From: an uncultured Clostridia bacterium
GTDB taxonomy: Bacteria > Bacillota > Clostridia > Christensenellales > Aristaeellaceae
Assembly (NCBI GenBank): GCA_934675735.1
Contig: CAKURR010000015.1
Location: 1 to 58,391 of the forward strand
Direction of reading: 5' to 3'
DNA length: 58,391 bases
In this document: one piece after another, positions 33,882 through 42,367 of the stretch
Position numbering within the stretch: position 1 is the stretch's first letter
Layout: each line of letters begins with the position of its first letter
The notes under the pieces: generated by a model
Databases searched by the model: none
What the model saw: the letters and a program-made list of their open reading frames with translations, nothing else
What the model was told of the DNA's origin: nothing
Translations under genes and position numbers: made by a program

Positions 33882-35792
33882 ATGAAACAGCTGAAAAACA
33901 ACGCATGGTTGAGAAAAGGCGGCATGGCGCTGCTGGATATCGTGCTGATTGTGCTTTCCGTGTATTTGAGCATGGAACTGCGGTTTGAAATGTATATTCC
34001 GTCGCGGCACATGCAGACGATGTATGCCGCGCTGCCGATGGTGGTCGTGGTCTATATGGCCTGCTATGCGCTGGGCGGCATTTATCAGATTATGTGGCGG
34101 TATGCGGGCGTGCGCGATGTGGCGCGGCTCTGCCTGCTGAGCGCGATTGCCTGCGGCGTGACGCTGGCGCTCAACCAGTTTTTGACGCTGGAGCTCTTCC
34201 GCGGCGTGCTCATCCTCATTGCGCTGATGGCGACGATTGCCGTCGGCGGCAGCCGGATGATTTGGCGCGTGTGTTCCAAAGACCGCATCTCCGGCAGTCT
34301 GGGCGATGCGATGCCGGTGATGGTCATCGGCGCGGGCGAGGCGGGCGCGTATGCCGTCAACGTCTGCAACAAAAACCCGCGCAAGCTGGGCAAGCCCGTC
34401 ATTCTGGTGGATGACGCGCACAACAAGCAGGGGCTTCGCATTCAGAACGTGCCCGTCCGCGGCACGACGAAGGATATCCCCAAGCTGGTCTCCCGCTACG
34501 GCATCCGCGAAATCATCGTCGCCATCCCGTCACTGGGCACGGGCAAGCGCATGCAGGAAATCCTCGAGCTGTGCAACCAGACACACTGCCACACGCGCAT
34601 GCTCTCCGAACCGACGGACGCCGACCAGAATTCGGGCGAATCGACCCCGTTCATCCGCGAATTGAATATTTCCGACTTCCTTTCCCGCGACGAGGTGGAG
34701 CTGGATACCGACTCCATCGCGGGCTACCTCTCCGGTAAGACGGTCATGGTGACGGGCGGCGGCGGTTCCATCGGCTCGGAGCTCTGCCGCCAAATCATGC
34801 GCTTCAAGCCGAAGCTGCTGATTATCTTTGAAATCTATGAAAACTGCGCGTATGAGCTGATGTATGATCTGCGCCAGCGCTACGGCAAGGATTGCCCGGT
34901 GATTACGCTCATCGGCTCGATTCGCGACAAGCATCGTCTCGATGAAGTGTTTGATTTGTATCACCCCGAGGTCGTTTTCCACGCGGCGGCGCACAAGCAC
35001 GTGCCGCTGATGGAGCTCAGCCCCGCCGAGGCCATTAAAAACAACGTGTTCGGCACGCGCAACCTGCTCGAATCCGCCAGCGCGCACGGCGTGGAGCGCC
35101 TGGTGCAGCTTTCCACGGACAAAGCCGTCAACCCCACGAACGTCATGGGCGCGACGAAGCGCATCACCGAAATGCTGATTCAGCGTTACGGCGAAAAGAC
35201 GAACATGAAGTGCATGGCCGTCCGCTTCGGCAACGTGCTCGGCAGCCACGGCAGCGTCATCCCGCTGATGGAAAGCCAGATTCGCAAGGGCGGCCCCGTG
35301 ACCGTCACCCATCCGGATATCACGCGCTACTTCATGACCATCCCCGAGGCGGCGCAGCTGGTCTTACAGGCGGGCGGCATTGCCAAGAGCGGCTCAATTT
35401 TCGTGCTTGACATGGGCGAGCCCGTGCGCATCATGGATTTGGCCAAGAAGCTGATTCGCGCCTACGGCTACGAGCCGAACGTCGATATGCCCATCAAAAT
35501 CATCGGTCTGCGCCCGGGCGAGAAGCTCTATGAGGAGCTGCTGATGGATTCCGAGCGAGACAAGATGACCCGAACCGCGCACAAGAAGATTTTTGTCGCC
35601 AACGTGGATAAAATCGACGACGCGCAGTATGACCACATGATGCAGGTTTTGCAGTCTGTGGAGGATAAGAACGACGAGCGCGCGGTGGAGGCCATCGCCG
35701 AAATCGTGCCGACGTATCACCCCGATGAGAAAAACAGGCCGGATAACAAAATCGAGCTTGTCGAAAAAGACGAGAATCAGGCCGCGGGCTGA
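33882..35792 (+). CDS. membrane-anchored nucleotide-sugar 4,6-dehydratase (CapD/WbpM type)
   Basis: 636 residues. Four transmembrane helices span residues about 15-125. A CoA-binding-like Rossmann domain begins at VMVIGAGEAGAYAV near residue 146, and the catalytic SDR domain begins at MVTGGGGSIGSELCRQI near residue 288. The segment STDKAVNPTNVMGATKR has Met where classical SDRs have the catalytic Tyr, as is normal for the WbpM/FlaA1 group that makes UDP-4-keto-6-deoxy-GlcNAc. It likely acts in capsule or glycan synthesis. The ATG at 33882 follows GGAGAG by 7 bases. It is transcribed alone. Confidence 0.9.
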   Translation: MKQLKNNAWLRKGGMALLDIVLIVLSVYLSMELRFEMYIPSRHMQTMYAALPMVVVVYMACYALGGIYQIMWRYAGVRDVARLCLLSAIACGVTLALNQFLTLELFRGVLILIALMATIAVGGSRMIWRVCSKDRISGSLGDAMPVMVIGAGEAGAYAVNVCNKNPRKLGKPVILVDDAHNKQGLRIQNVPVRGTTKDIPKLVSRYGIREIIVAIPSLGTGKRMQEILELCNQTHCHTRMLSEPTDADQNSGESTPFIRELNISDFLSRDEVELDTDSIAGYLSGKTVMVTGGGGSIGSELCRQIMRFKPKLLIIFEIYENCAYELMYDLRQRYGKDCPVITLIGSIRDKHRLDEVFDLYHPEVVFHAAAHKHVPLMELSPAEAIKNNVFGTRNLLESASAHGVERLVQLSTDKAVNPTNVMGATKRITEMLIQRYGEKTNMKCMAVRFGNVLGSHGSVIPLMESQIRKGGPVTVTHPDITRYFMTIPEAAQLVLQAGGIAKSGSIFVLDMGEPVRIMDLAKKLIRAYGYEPNVDMPIKIIGLRPGEKLYEELLMDSERDKMTRTAHKKIFVANVDKIDDAQYDHMMQVLQSVEDKNDERAVEAIAEIVPTYHPDEKNRPDNKIELVEKDENQAAG

Positions 35793-35798
35793 GCTTTT

Positions 35799-35827
35799 TC
35801 CCTCTCCGATGAAATATCGGGGAGGGA
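35799..35827 (+). terminator. intrinsic terminator after the CapD-like gene
   Basis: A 12-bp stem (35799-35810 with 35816-35827) is followed by TTTTATATTTTTTT. Confidence 0.88.
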
Positions 35828-35848
35828 TTTTATATTTTTTTGTTTTTC

Positions 35849-35877
35849 GTTACATTTTCGCCTCGTTCTATCGTCTA
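35849..35877 (+). promoter_or_regulatory. ECF-type promoter of the sigma factor operon
   Basis: GTTACA (35849-35854) is followed after 17 bases by CGTCTA (35872-35877). The CGTC-type -10 is typical of promoters read by ECF sigma factors in Bacillota, so the operon is probably autoregulated. Confidence 0.62.
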
Positions 35878-35902
35878 ATAAGGTGAAAGGAGGCAACAAA
35901 AG

Positions 35903-36424
35903 ATGGAATTCGCTTCGGTACCAAGTGAAAACCGGCTGAGAGAGTGGATCAGCCGTTACAGCGACGATGTGCTGCGCACGTGCTTCGTCCTGCTTTCCGA
36001 CCGCACACTCGCGGAGGACGCCATGCAGGATACGTTTATGAAGGCATGGAAAAACATAGGCCAGTTTGAAGGGCGGGAAAACGCCTCGCCCAAGACGTGG
36101 CTGATGCGCATTGCCGTCAATACCTGCAAGGATTACCGCCGCACACAATGGCTTCGTCACAGAAACAAAACCGGCTCGATTGACGAGCTGCCGGAGGCCG
36201 TCGTGCCGACGACAAGCATCTCCCGCGAGCTGTTTCTGACCGTGATGAGCCTGCCGGACAAATACAAACAGGTGGTGCTTTTATACCACTATCAGAGCAT
36301 GACGATGGAGGAGGTGGCCGACGCCCTGCGCGTCAGCCGCCCCGCCGTCAGCAGGAGACTGAAAAAGGCGTATGAACTGCTTCGCGCCGAGCTGGAAGGA
36401 GGAGCAGAACATGAATTGGGATAA
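35903..36424 (+). CDS. ECF-type RNA polymerase sigma factor
   Basis: 173 residues. Region 2 covers residues about 15-80 (LRTCFVLLSDRTLAEDAMQD, then DTFMKAWKNIGQFEGR, KTWLMRIAVNTCKDYRR). Region 4 covers residues about 110-165 (LPDKYKQVVLLYHYQSMTME, then EEVADALRVSRPAVSRRLKK). AGGAGG lies 9 bases before the ATG. The anti-sigma gene overlaps its last 14 bases, indicating coupled translation. The promoter has ECF character. It heads a four-gene operon ending at 39885. Confidence 0.92.
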   Translation: MEFASVPSENRLREWISRYSDDVLRTCFVLLSDRTLAEDAMQDTFMKAWKNIGQFEGRENASPKTWLMRIAVNTCKDYRRTQWLRHRNKTGSIDELPEAVVPTTSISRELFLTVMSLPDKYKQVVLLYHYQSMTMEEVADALRVSRPAVSRRLKKAYELLRAELEGGAEHELG

Positions 36425-37676
36425 AGACATCAAAACCAGTCTTGATATCCACCTCTCCGGCCTGCATGTCTCGGAGCGCCAGCAGGCGCAGATGTTTAAC
36501 CGCATCGTGAAAGGAGAGCAACCGATTTTGAAGAGAAAGATTTCCGCGGCGCTGGTCTTTGCGATTGTGCTGGTGCTTGCGATGGGCGGCATGGCGCTGG
36601 CCGCGGGCATGGGCTTATTCGGGCATTTCGTCAATCCGGAAGAGAGCAACAACGGCGCGCGGCTGGAGAAGTTGGAAGCCGTGGCGGACAGCTACGAGAT
36701 GACGAAAGCCGCCGCGATGCCCACGCCGGCCGTGCCCGTGACGGGGGAGACGATGTATGACAAGCTGCTGGCGGAGGAATACAGCCACACGTTTGAGCTG
36801 ACGCTCGATCAGGCGTATTGCGACGGCCACAAGCTCTATTACTCGTATACCCTCAAGCGCAACGCGCCGATGAGCAAGATTTTCGGCGAAGGCGAGCTGA
36901 CGGGCAACTTTGATTTCAAATGGGTGGAAGAAGGCAAGCGTGCGAACGACGTATTCTCGTTTGAGGGCGAAGAAAAGGCATGGTTTGAGAACCACGACGT
37001 GGCCTATGAAATCTACAACGGGTTCGGCCTCGGCGACGGCGCGGAAACGCCGAACGGCGACTACCTGATGATTCTGGACAGCGCGGACGAGCAGGTGGAC
37101 GAATACACCAAGCGCGGCTTCCAGGAGGTCGAAATTCCGGAGGACGTGACCGTGGGCGATACGTTTGACTTCATGCTGGTGATTAACGAATACGGCGGCG
37201 TGTATTATCAGACCGAAACCGACTTCAAGACGGCATCGGCGAGCATTCCCGAAGATCGCGGCTTCATCCGCGTTCCGTTCACCGTCAAGGTGGATCAGAA
37301 GGCCAAAATCCGCGCGGGCAGCGTGACGACAGATATGTATTCCGCACAGGCGACGCTGTTTGTATCCGACGTGGATATCTCCGGTCAGGTGTATTTCGAT
37401 AACGCCGAGTTTGTGGAGGCGTATAAGGAATATGACAGCAAGATGATGAACGGCGAGGAAGCGCAGATGCCGGATATCATCACCGCGTATGAGCTGATTG
37501 CGGATGACCAAGTTGTCGAGCCGATTGACGGCGGCTGGGGCGTAGACGCCAAGACGGGCCAATACCACGTCGAGCTGCGCTATGACCTGCCGAGCAGCGC
37601 CGAATCCCTGTCCCTGCGCCCGATTTATGACAGCGGCGACGCAGGTACGGAGGAAGAGGAAATCTGGCTGAACTGA
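36411..37676 (+). CDS. membrane-anchored anti-sigma factor (DUF4179-like)
   Basis: 421 residues. Residues 1-45 are cytoplasmic and helical (LHVSERQQAQMFNRIVKGE), likely holding the sigma factor. A transmembrane helix covers about residues 45-68. The extracellular part is long and beta-rich, with YSHTFELTLDQAYCDGHKLY and later blocks typical of the DUF4179 anti-sigma group. GGAGG lies 9 bases before the ATG at 36411, inside the sigma gene. Overlap and order support a sigma/anti-sigma pair; the sensed signal is unknown. Confidence 0.8.
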   Translation: MNWDKDIKTSLDIHLSGLHVSERQQAQMFNRIVKGEQPILKRKISAALVFAIVLVLAMGGMALAAGMGLFGHFVNPEESNNGARLEKLEAVADSYEMTKAAAMPTPAVPVTGETMYDKLLAEEYSHTFELTLDQAYCDGHKLYYSYTLKRNAPMSKIFGEGELTGNFDFKWVEEGKRANDVFSFEGEEKAWFENHDVAYEIYNGFGLGDGAETPNGDYLMILDSADEQVDEYTKRGFQEVEIPEDVTVGDTFDFMLVINEYGGVYYQTETDFKTASASIPEDRGFIRVPFTVKVDQKAKIRAGSVTTDMYSAQATLFVSDVDISGQVYFDNAEFVEAYKEYDSKMMNGEEAQMPDIITAYELIADDQVVEPIDGGWGVDAKTGQYHVELRYDLPSSAESLSLRPIYDSGDAGTEEEEIWLN

Positions 37677-37695
37677 TGCACAGGAGGGAGTTAAG

Positions 37696-38787
37696 ATGAA
37701 AAAGAGCGCTTTTGTGTGCCTTGCTGTTTTGACGATGAGTCTGGCGGTATCCGCCGCTTCCGCCGACGATTATGTGACGCTCGCGGAATTGGGCAGACAG
37801 GCCGCCGACGGGTGGCACCAGACCTATCAGGCGAACGGGCGGGAGATTGTCGCGGATGCGGAAACCGTGTTCTATCCGACGGGCGAGCAATGCCCGATTG
37901 TGCAGGTTGAAGGCTTGGGCAAAGACGAAAACGACAGCGTTTTCGACGTGCATCGGCAGAAAAAGAACAGTTCGATTTATGCCTTTGACATGTCCTTGAC
38001 CGTTGATGTGCTGGATGACGACAGCGTGAACTACGTGCCGTGGCAGGAATTGGGCAAGGGCAAGCTGTATCAGGAACGGACGTTTTTCTATCACGGAGAA
38101 GAACCGAATATCGCAGCCGAAAATGTCGATTTGACCTATTCGGAGTTCAAGAAACATGTGGACGAAGAATTGAACCGCACGCTGGGTCTGACGCTGGAGC
38201 AGTTTTACCAGTACAGGGTTTGGGTGAGCCAACCTGCGTATCGCGCGGTGATGGTTGACGGCCAGAAAACGCCCGGCAAATTGCTGCAAAAGATGGGCAG
38301 TTACATTCTGGAGGACGTTCAGAACATCCACGGTCTTCCGCTGCTGGACGGCGCGCTTCACAAAAGACCGAACGGAAGTATTATGTATGCTTACAGCTGC
38401 CCGAACTACTATTACTTCTCGTTTTCGTGTTCCAAGGAAATTAGCGTCATCGAGGAGGATGTGCCGCTGCTCGCGTTTGACAAGATGAAGGAGAAGTGGG
38501 AAGCGCTGATTGACGAGGGCCATCTGCGGTGTGTGGATGAACTGACCTTCGGCTGTGTGCCCTGCAAACAGGGCGACAAGTGGGTGACATTCCCCGTGTG
38601 GCGAATCAAAGGCAGTTATACGGATAACGTGAAATCCGACAAGATGGAACCTATCGCGACAGACGTGTATAAGCCCGAAGAATACTATGAATACGACTTC
38701 AATGCGCAGACGGGCGAGCTGCTGGGCATCAAAGAAGATGTGTTTGCCATGCCGAAGGTGCTCACATGGGACGACGTGAACCAATAA
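37696..38787 (+). CDS. secreted protein of unknown family, paralogue 1
   Basis: 363 residues with a signal peptide ending at ASA-DDYVT near residue 24. No family is recognised. It is clearly related to the next gene: shared blocks include DDYVTLAEL, AENVDLTY, the PLLDGA-H-RPNG segment, a Tyr/Phe-rich YSCPNYYYF stretch, CSKE, EEDVPLLAFD, DELTFG, CKQGD, PVWRI and the identical end MPKVLTWDDVN. YDFNAQTGELLGIK resembles the end of PepSY-like domains. Three conserved cysteines could form disulfides or bind metal. It is part of the ECF sigma operon, with AGGAGGG before the ATG. Confidence 0.85.
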   Translation: MKKSAFVCLAVLTMSLAVSAASADDYVTLAELGRQAADGWHQTYQANGREIVADAETVFYPTGEQCPIVQVEGLGKDENDSVFDVHRQKKNSSIYAFDMSLTVDVLDDDSVNYVPWQELGKGKLYQERTFFYHGEEPNIAAENVDLTYSEFKKHVDEELNRTLGLTLEQFYQYRVWVSQPAYRAVMVDGQKTPGKLLQKMGSYILEDVQNIHGLPLLDGALHKRPNGSIMYAYSCPNYYYFSFSCSKEISVIEEDVPLLAFDKMKEKWEALIDEGHLRCVDELTFGCVPCKQGDKWVTFPVWRIKGSYTDNVKSDKMEPIATDVYKPEEYYEYDFNAQTGELLGIKEDVFAMPKVLTWDDVNQ

Positions 38788-38814
38788 ACGGCCGATGACA
38801 GGAGGAAAAAATCC

Positions 38815-39849
38815 ATGAAAAAGCGCGTGCTCGCGGCGTTGGCCGCCTCTGTCCTGATGACGACAGCATCCGCTGCTTCTGCCGACGACTATGTGACGCT
38901 TGCGGAATTGAGAGAACAGGCGGTCGGTGAAGGCTGGCATCAAGTTTATGAAGCTAACGGGAAAACGCCGGTCACCGACGCAGGCATCAGGCTTCCGTCA
39001 GCGGACACCTGCCCGATTCTTCGCATCGAGCCGCTCGGCAGAGACGAAGGCGACAGCGTGTTCGACGCGTACAGGGCGCAGAAAAACGCCCAAATCGCCG
39101 CGGACGACAAGGGGCTGACGGTGGAGGTCATCAACGACGAAAGCCGACTGCCGGTCGCCCGAGAGGATTGGGGGACAAACGTCGTTCAGCCGAGCGATTT
39201 CTACGACGGCGAAATCGGCCCGCAGAGCACGCCCGAAAACGTGGATTTGACCTACGACGAACTGCTCAAACGAATCGACGGCGCGCTTGAAAGCCTGCTC
39301 GCCGTCTCGCTGAGCGATTTTCAAATCGACACGGTGCAGGTCTTGCAGCCCGCGTATGAGCAGGAGATGGGCAGACCGATGACGAAAATGGGCCGATACA
39401 CGGTGACTGCGACGCAGCTTTTCCACGGCATACCGCTGCTGGACGGCGCGGCGCACGACAGGCCGAACGGGCAGATGATATACGGCTATTCCTGCCCCGA
39501 ATACTACGATTTTACGTTCGCCTGCTCGAAAGAGACGGGCGTTCGGGAAGAGGATGTGCCGCTTCTCCCGTTTGACGCGATAAAGGAGAAAGGGCAGGCG
39601 CTCATCGATGCGGGCAAACTGGAAAGCGCGGATGAGCTGACCTTCGGCTACGTGGCCTGCAAACAGGGTGACGGGTGGGCTGCGCTCCCCGTGTGGCGAA
39701 TCCAAGGCGTCTCTGCCGAAACAGACGGCGGCGCGGAACAGCGCGTCTGCGCATACGACTTCAACGCGCAGACGGGCGAAATGCTGGGCATGAAGGATGA
39801 GGTGTCTGTCATGCCGAAGGTGCTCACGTGGGACGACGTGAACAGATGA
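38815..39849 (+). CDS. secreted protein of unknown family, paralogue 2
   Basis: 344 residues with a signal peptide ending ASA-DDYVT. It is a tandem paralogue of the preceding gene with the same domain order, and is shorter by 19 residues, most of the loss being near the end (around residue 305, before YDFNAQTGE). The conserved CP, CSKE and CKQGD cysteines, the EEDVPLL segment and the MPKVLTWDDVN end are kept. AGGAGG lies 10 bases before the ATG. No promoter is seen between the two, and a terminator follows. Probably an extracytoplasmic product of the ECF stress response; function unknown. Confidence 0.85.
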   Translation: MKKRVLAALAASVLMTTASAASADDYVTLAELREQAVGEGWHQVYEANGKTPVTDAGIRLPSADTCPILRIEPLGRDEGDSVFDAYRAQKNAQIAADDKGLTVEVINDESRLPVAREDWGTNVVQPSDFYDGEIGPQSTPENVDLTYDELLKRIDGALESLLAVSLSDFQIDTVQVLQPAYEQEMGRPMTKMGRYTVTATQLFHGIPLLDGAAHDRPNGQMIYGYSCPEYYDFTFACSKETGVREEDVPLLPFDAIKEKGQALIDAGKLESADELTFGYVACKQGDGWAALPVWRIQGVSAETDGGAEQRVCAYDFNAQTGEMLGMKDEVSVMPKVLTWDDVNR

Positions 39850-39858
39850 TATCAATGA

Positions 39859-39885
39859 AGCGGGGGCGAAACGCTCCCGCTTTTT
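39859..39885 (+). terminator. terminator of the ECF sigma operon
   Basis: AGCGGGGGCG pairs with CGCTCCCGCT around an AAA loop (39859-39881, with one shift). TTTTT follows. Confidence 0.82.
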
Positions 39886-39981
39886 GACGTATTTGTTTGG
39901 AAGAAATTCGGAAAAATCGGGAAGAAAAGCGGAGCGTGGTTCGTTAAAATAAAAAGAAGAAGCATATGGGTAAAAAAATGC

Positions 39982-40000
39982 GGGCGCGCATTGCGCGTCC
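39982..40000 (-). repeat. family A repeat, module i only (reverse orientation)
   Basis: GGGCGCGCATTGCGCGTCC is the exact reverse complement of the 19-base module shared by the copies at 16753 and 29175. No other module accompanies it. Confidence 0.75.
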
Positions 40001-40014
40001 GCCGCCGAGGAAAA

Positions 40015-40037
40015 CAAAAAACCCGCCCCAAGGCGGT
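40015..40037 (-). terminator. terminator of the second MarR gene
   Basis: On the minus strand CCGCC/GGCGG with loop TTGG is followed by GTTTTTT. Confidence 0.75.
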
Positions 40038-40047
40038 CAGGCAATGC

Positions 40048-40506
40048 TTACAGGGAGGAGAGGATGCGGACGACGCTTTCCAGCGAATCGTGCAGCTCGC
40101 GGAACTCGGAGAGGGAAAGATCCTCCGACTGGGTCTGAATCTGGCGGGAGATGGTCGCGCGGATGGCGGCCAGTTTCTCCATACCGGCGGGCAGGAGCAC
40201 GATGTTCACCACGCGGCGATCGTTTTCGTCGTGCTGACGATCGACATAGCCCGCTTCAAACAGGCGATCCACCAGGGGCGTGATATTCGGCTTGGCAATG
40301 CCCAGCCGACGGGAAATTTCGGAGACGGACATCGTGCCCACGTCCTGAAGCATGGCCAGCACCTGCACATGGGAGAGGGGCGTGCCGTGCTCTTTCTGAA
40401 CCATATCCATGTGGAGCAGACGCTTTTTAATCAGCGGCAGGGCATAAAACATGTTTTGCGCGACAGAGTCAATCATTTCGGGGTCGAGCGTGCGTTTCTT
40501 GGTCAT
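40048..40506 (-). CDS. MarR-family transcriptional regulator
   Basis: 152 residues. The winged helix-turn-helix covers residues about 50-115 (LSHVQVLAMLQDVGTMSVSE, then ISRRLGIAKPNITPLVDRL and a wing with RQHDENDRRVVNIVL). The ATG at 40506 follows AGGAG by 9 bases; a start at 40551 lacks one. A TATAAT (40531-40536 on the minus strand) is the likely -10. It is divergent from the motor operon starting at 40805, about 300 bases away, and may regulate it; no shared operator was identified. Confidence 0.9.
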   Translation of the reverse strand: MTKKRTLDPEMIDSVAQNMFYALPLIKKRLLHMDMVQKEHGTPLSHVQVLAMLQDVGTMSVSEISRRLGIAKPNITPLVDRLFEAGYVDRQHDENDRRVVNIVLLPAGMEKLAAIRATISRQIQTQSEDLSLSEFRELHDSLESVVRILSSL

Positions 40507-40730
40507 AAAGGGATCGCTCCTGTATCTAGTATTATATTCCGTACATATCACACGGCTACAAAATGCAAACGATGTATATTTTAACCGCTTTATGCTGATT
40601 TCGCAAGGGAAAAATCTGATGAAATCACAATAATTTCGGATTTCGGCAAATGATTATAAAAATGATGTTTCATTTCGGGTAATTCTGAATGCAGAAGCTA
40701 CACAAATCGAATGAGAAGTTTTCCCGTCGC

Positions 40731-40759
40731 TTTACAGAACGGCGAAAATCGGGTACAAT
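40731..40759 (+). promoter_or_regulatory. promoter of the ZorAB-like operon
   Basis: TTTACA (40731-40736) is followed after 17 bases by TACAAT (40754-40759). The A+T-rich stretch 40552-40730 upstream holds no gene. Confidence 0.62.
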
Positions 40760-40804
40760 GGATGCAACATGATTCCTTCGGTTTCATTTTGGAGGACAGC
40801 AGAT

Positions 40805-42364
40805 ATGCAGACACTTACACTTCTAAAAAAATTTTTTTCGGTTGATATGGTCATCTACGCGGCTATCGTGATTGTGGCCGTGACGGCGCTGCTGCGCTGC
40901 ACGCTGCCGCTTTCCCGCGTCGCGGCCAAGCTGCGCCGTGCGGCGCGCACCATCGTCACCGAAAGCAAGCAGAACAAAGAGAAAAAGTCGTGGAACGATA
41001 TGCACTTCCTCGGCGATCCCCTCTCCGCGACGTGGGCGGACTTTTTACAGAACGCCGAGATGCGCGACGCGCACGGCGAAACCTGCGATGTGACGCAGTA
41101 TATCAACGAGGACACGGTCATCTATGCGCTGGGGAGCACGGGCTTCGCGAGCCTCGCCCCGGGCGTGATGACCTCGCTGGGCATTCTCGGCACGTTCCTC
41201 GGACTGGTGATGGGCCTCTCCGGCCTGAGCCTGACGGGGGCGGATACCGAAGTCGTGCTGACGGCGATGGACCAGCTCATCCGCGGCATGAGCACGGCGT
41301 TTTTGACCTCTATCGTGGGCGTGTGCGGTTCGCTGCTGTTTAACCTGCTCAACAACCGCGCGACGGATAAGTGCCAGAAGGCGATTGACCGCTTCTGCGA
41401 GGTGTTCGGCCTGTATGCCATGCCCAAGCCCGTTTCGGAGGATACGGCCATGCTCGCTCTTCAGCAGGAGCAGACGGCCTATATCCGCCAGGCGGTGGAG
41501 GACATGAGCCAGAAGATGGCCGTGCAGATGGAGCAGAGCATCATGCGCGCGATGCTGCCCGTGCAGCGCTCGATGGATAACTTCATCCTCGCGGCAACAC
41601 AGGCTCAGGTGGAGGGCGTAGACCGCATCGCTCAGGTCTTTGTGCAGCGGATGAACGTCGCGCTGGGCAGCGAGTTTGACCATCTGCGGCAGGTGCTCGC
41701 CGACACGGGCGCGGAGCAGCAGAAGACCCAGCAGGAACTGCGCGCCGCGACCGAAGCCATCGGCCAGATGACACAGGACGTGGTGAACATGCACCAGCTC
41801 TCTCAGGGCGTGCTCGAGCATTTCCGCGCGTATGTGGCGGATATGGACGCATCCCGCGCGCAGGTGGACGACACCAACCGCAAGACCATCGAGCTGCTGG
41901 AGGCGATGGGCAAGACCAGCGGCCAGCAGGCGCTCTATCTGGCCAAATTACAGGAATATCAGGCGGCGCTCACCGCGGCCTCTCAGCAGTATACCGCGTG
42001 GACGGACCGCTTCCTCGCCAGCGCACAGGAGCAGACGCGCATCACCGGCAAGGAGATGGACCGCGTCGTGGCCGAGATGCACGAGGGCAGCCAGACGCTC
42101 TCCGGCGCATACGAGCAATTCACGCGGCAGACGCAGGAAAATCTCGCGCGCACGACCGCGCTGTTTGACGAGAGCATTTCTTCTTCCATCCGCCAGCTCA
42201 ACGAAACGCTGGATTCCATGCGCGAGATGACCCGCGGCATGCCCCAGCTGCTCAGCCAGAGCCGCGACCGTTACGCCGAGCAGGTGGACCAGTTTGTGAC
42301 CGCGCTCGTGCGGCTGCAAAAGGCGATGGAGAAGCTGAGCCAGACGGCGGAGGGAAAGGAGTAA
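40805..42364 (+). CDS. MotA/TolQ/ExbB-type proton channel subunit with long cytoplasmic tail (ZorA-like)
   Basis: 519 residues. Three membrane segments lie near residues 12-35, 115-145 (ending in LGTFLGLVMGLSGLSL, the typical channel helix) and 165-190 (STAFLTSIVGVCGSLLFNLL). Residues about 200-519 form a long helical, Gln/Glu/Ala-rich cytoplasmic tail likely to be coiled coil, as in ZorA of Zorya phage defence and unlike short TolQ/ExbB. With the MotB-like next gene it should form an ion-driven 5:2 rotary stator. GGAGG lies 9 bases before the ATG at 40805. It is the first of three tightly packed genes. The assignment as ZorA-like is structural; function is unproven. Confidence 0.82.
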   Translation: MQTLTLLKKFFSVDMVIYAAIVIVAVTALLRCTLPLSRVAAKLRRAARTIVTESKQNKEKKSWNDMHFLGDPLSATWADFLQNAEMRDAHGETCDVTQYINEDTVIYALGSTGFASLAPGVMTSLGILGTFLGLVMGLSGLSLTGADTEVVLTAMDQLIRGMSTAFLTSIVGVCGSLLFNLLNNRATDKCQKAIDRFCEVFGLYAMPKPVSEDTAMLALQQEQTAYIRQAVEDMSQKMAVQMEQSIMRAMLPVQRSMDNFILAATQAQVEGVDRIAQVFVQRMNVALGSEFDHLRQVLADTGAEQQKTQQELRAATEAIGQMTQDVVNMHQLSQGVLEHFRAYVADMDASRAQVDDTNRKTIELLEAMGKTSGQQALYLAKLQEYQAALTAASQQYTAWTDRFLASAQEQTRITGKEMDRVVAEMHEGSQTLSGAYEQFTRQTQENLARTTALFDESISSSIRQLNETLDSMREMTRGMPQLLSQSRDRYAEQVDQFVTALVRLQKAMEKLSQTAEGKE

Positions 42365-42367
42365 GCC

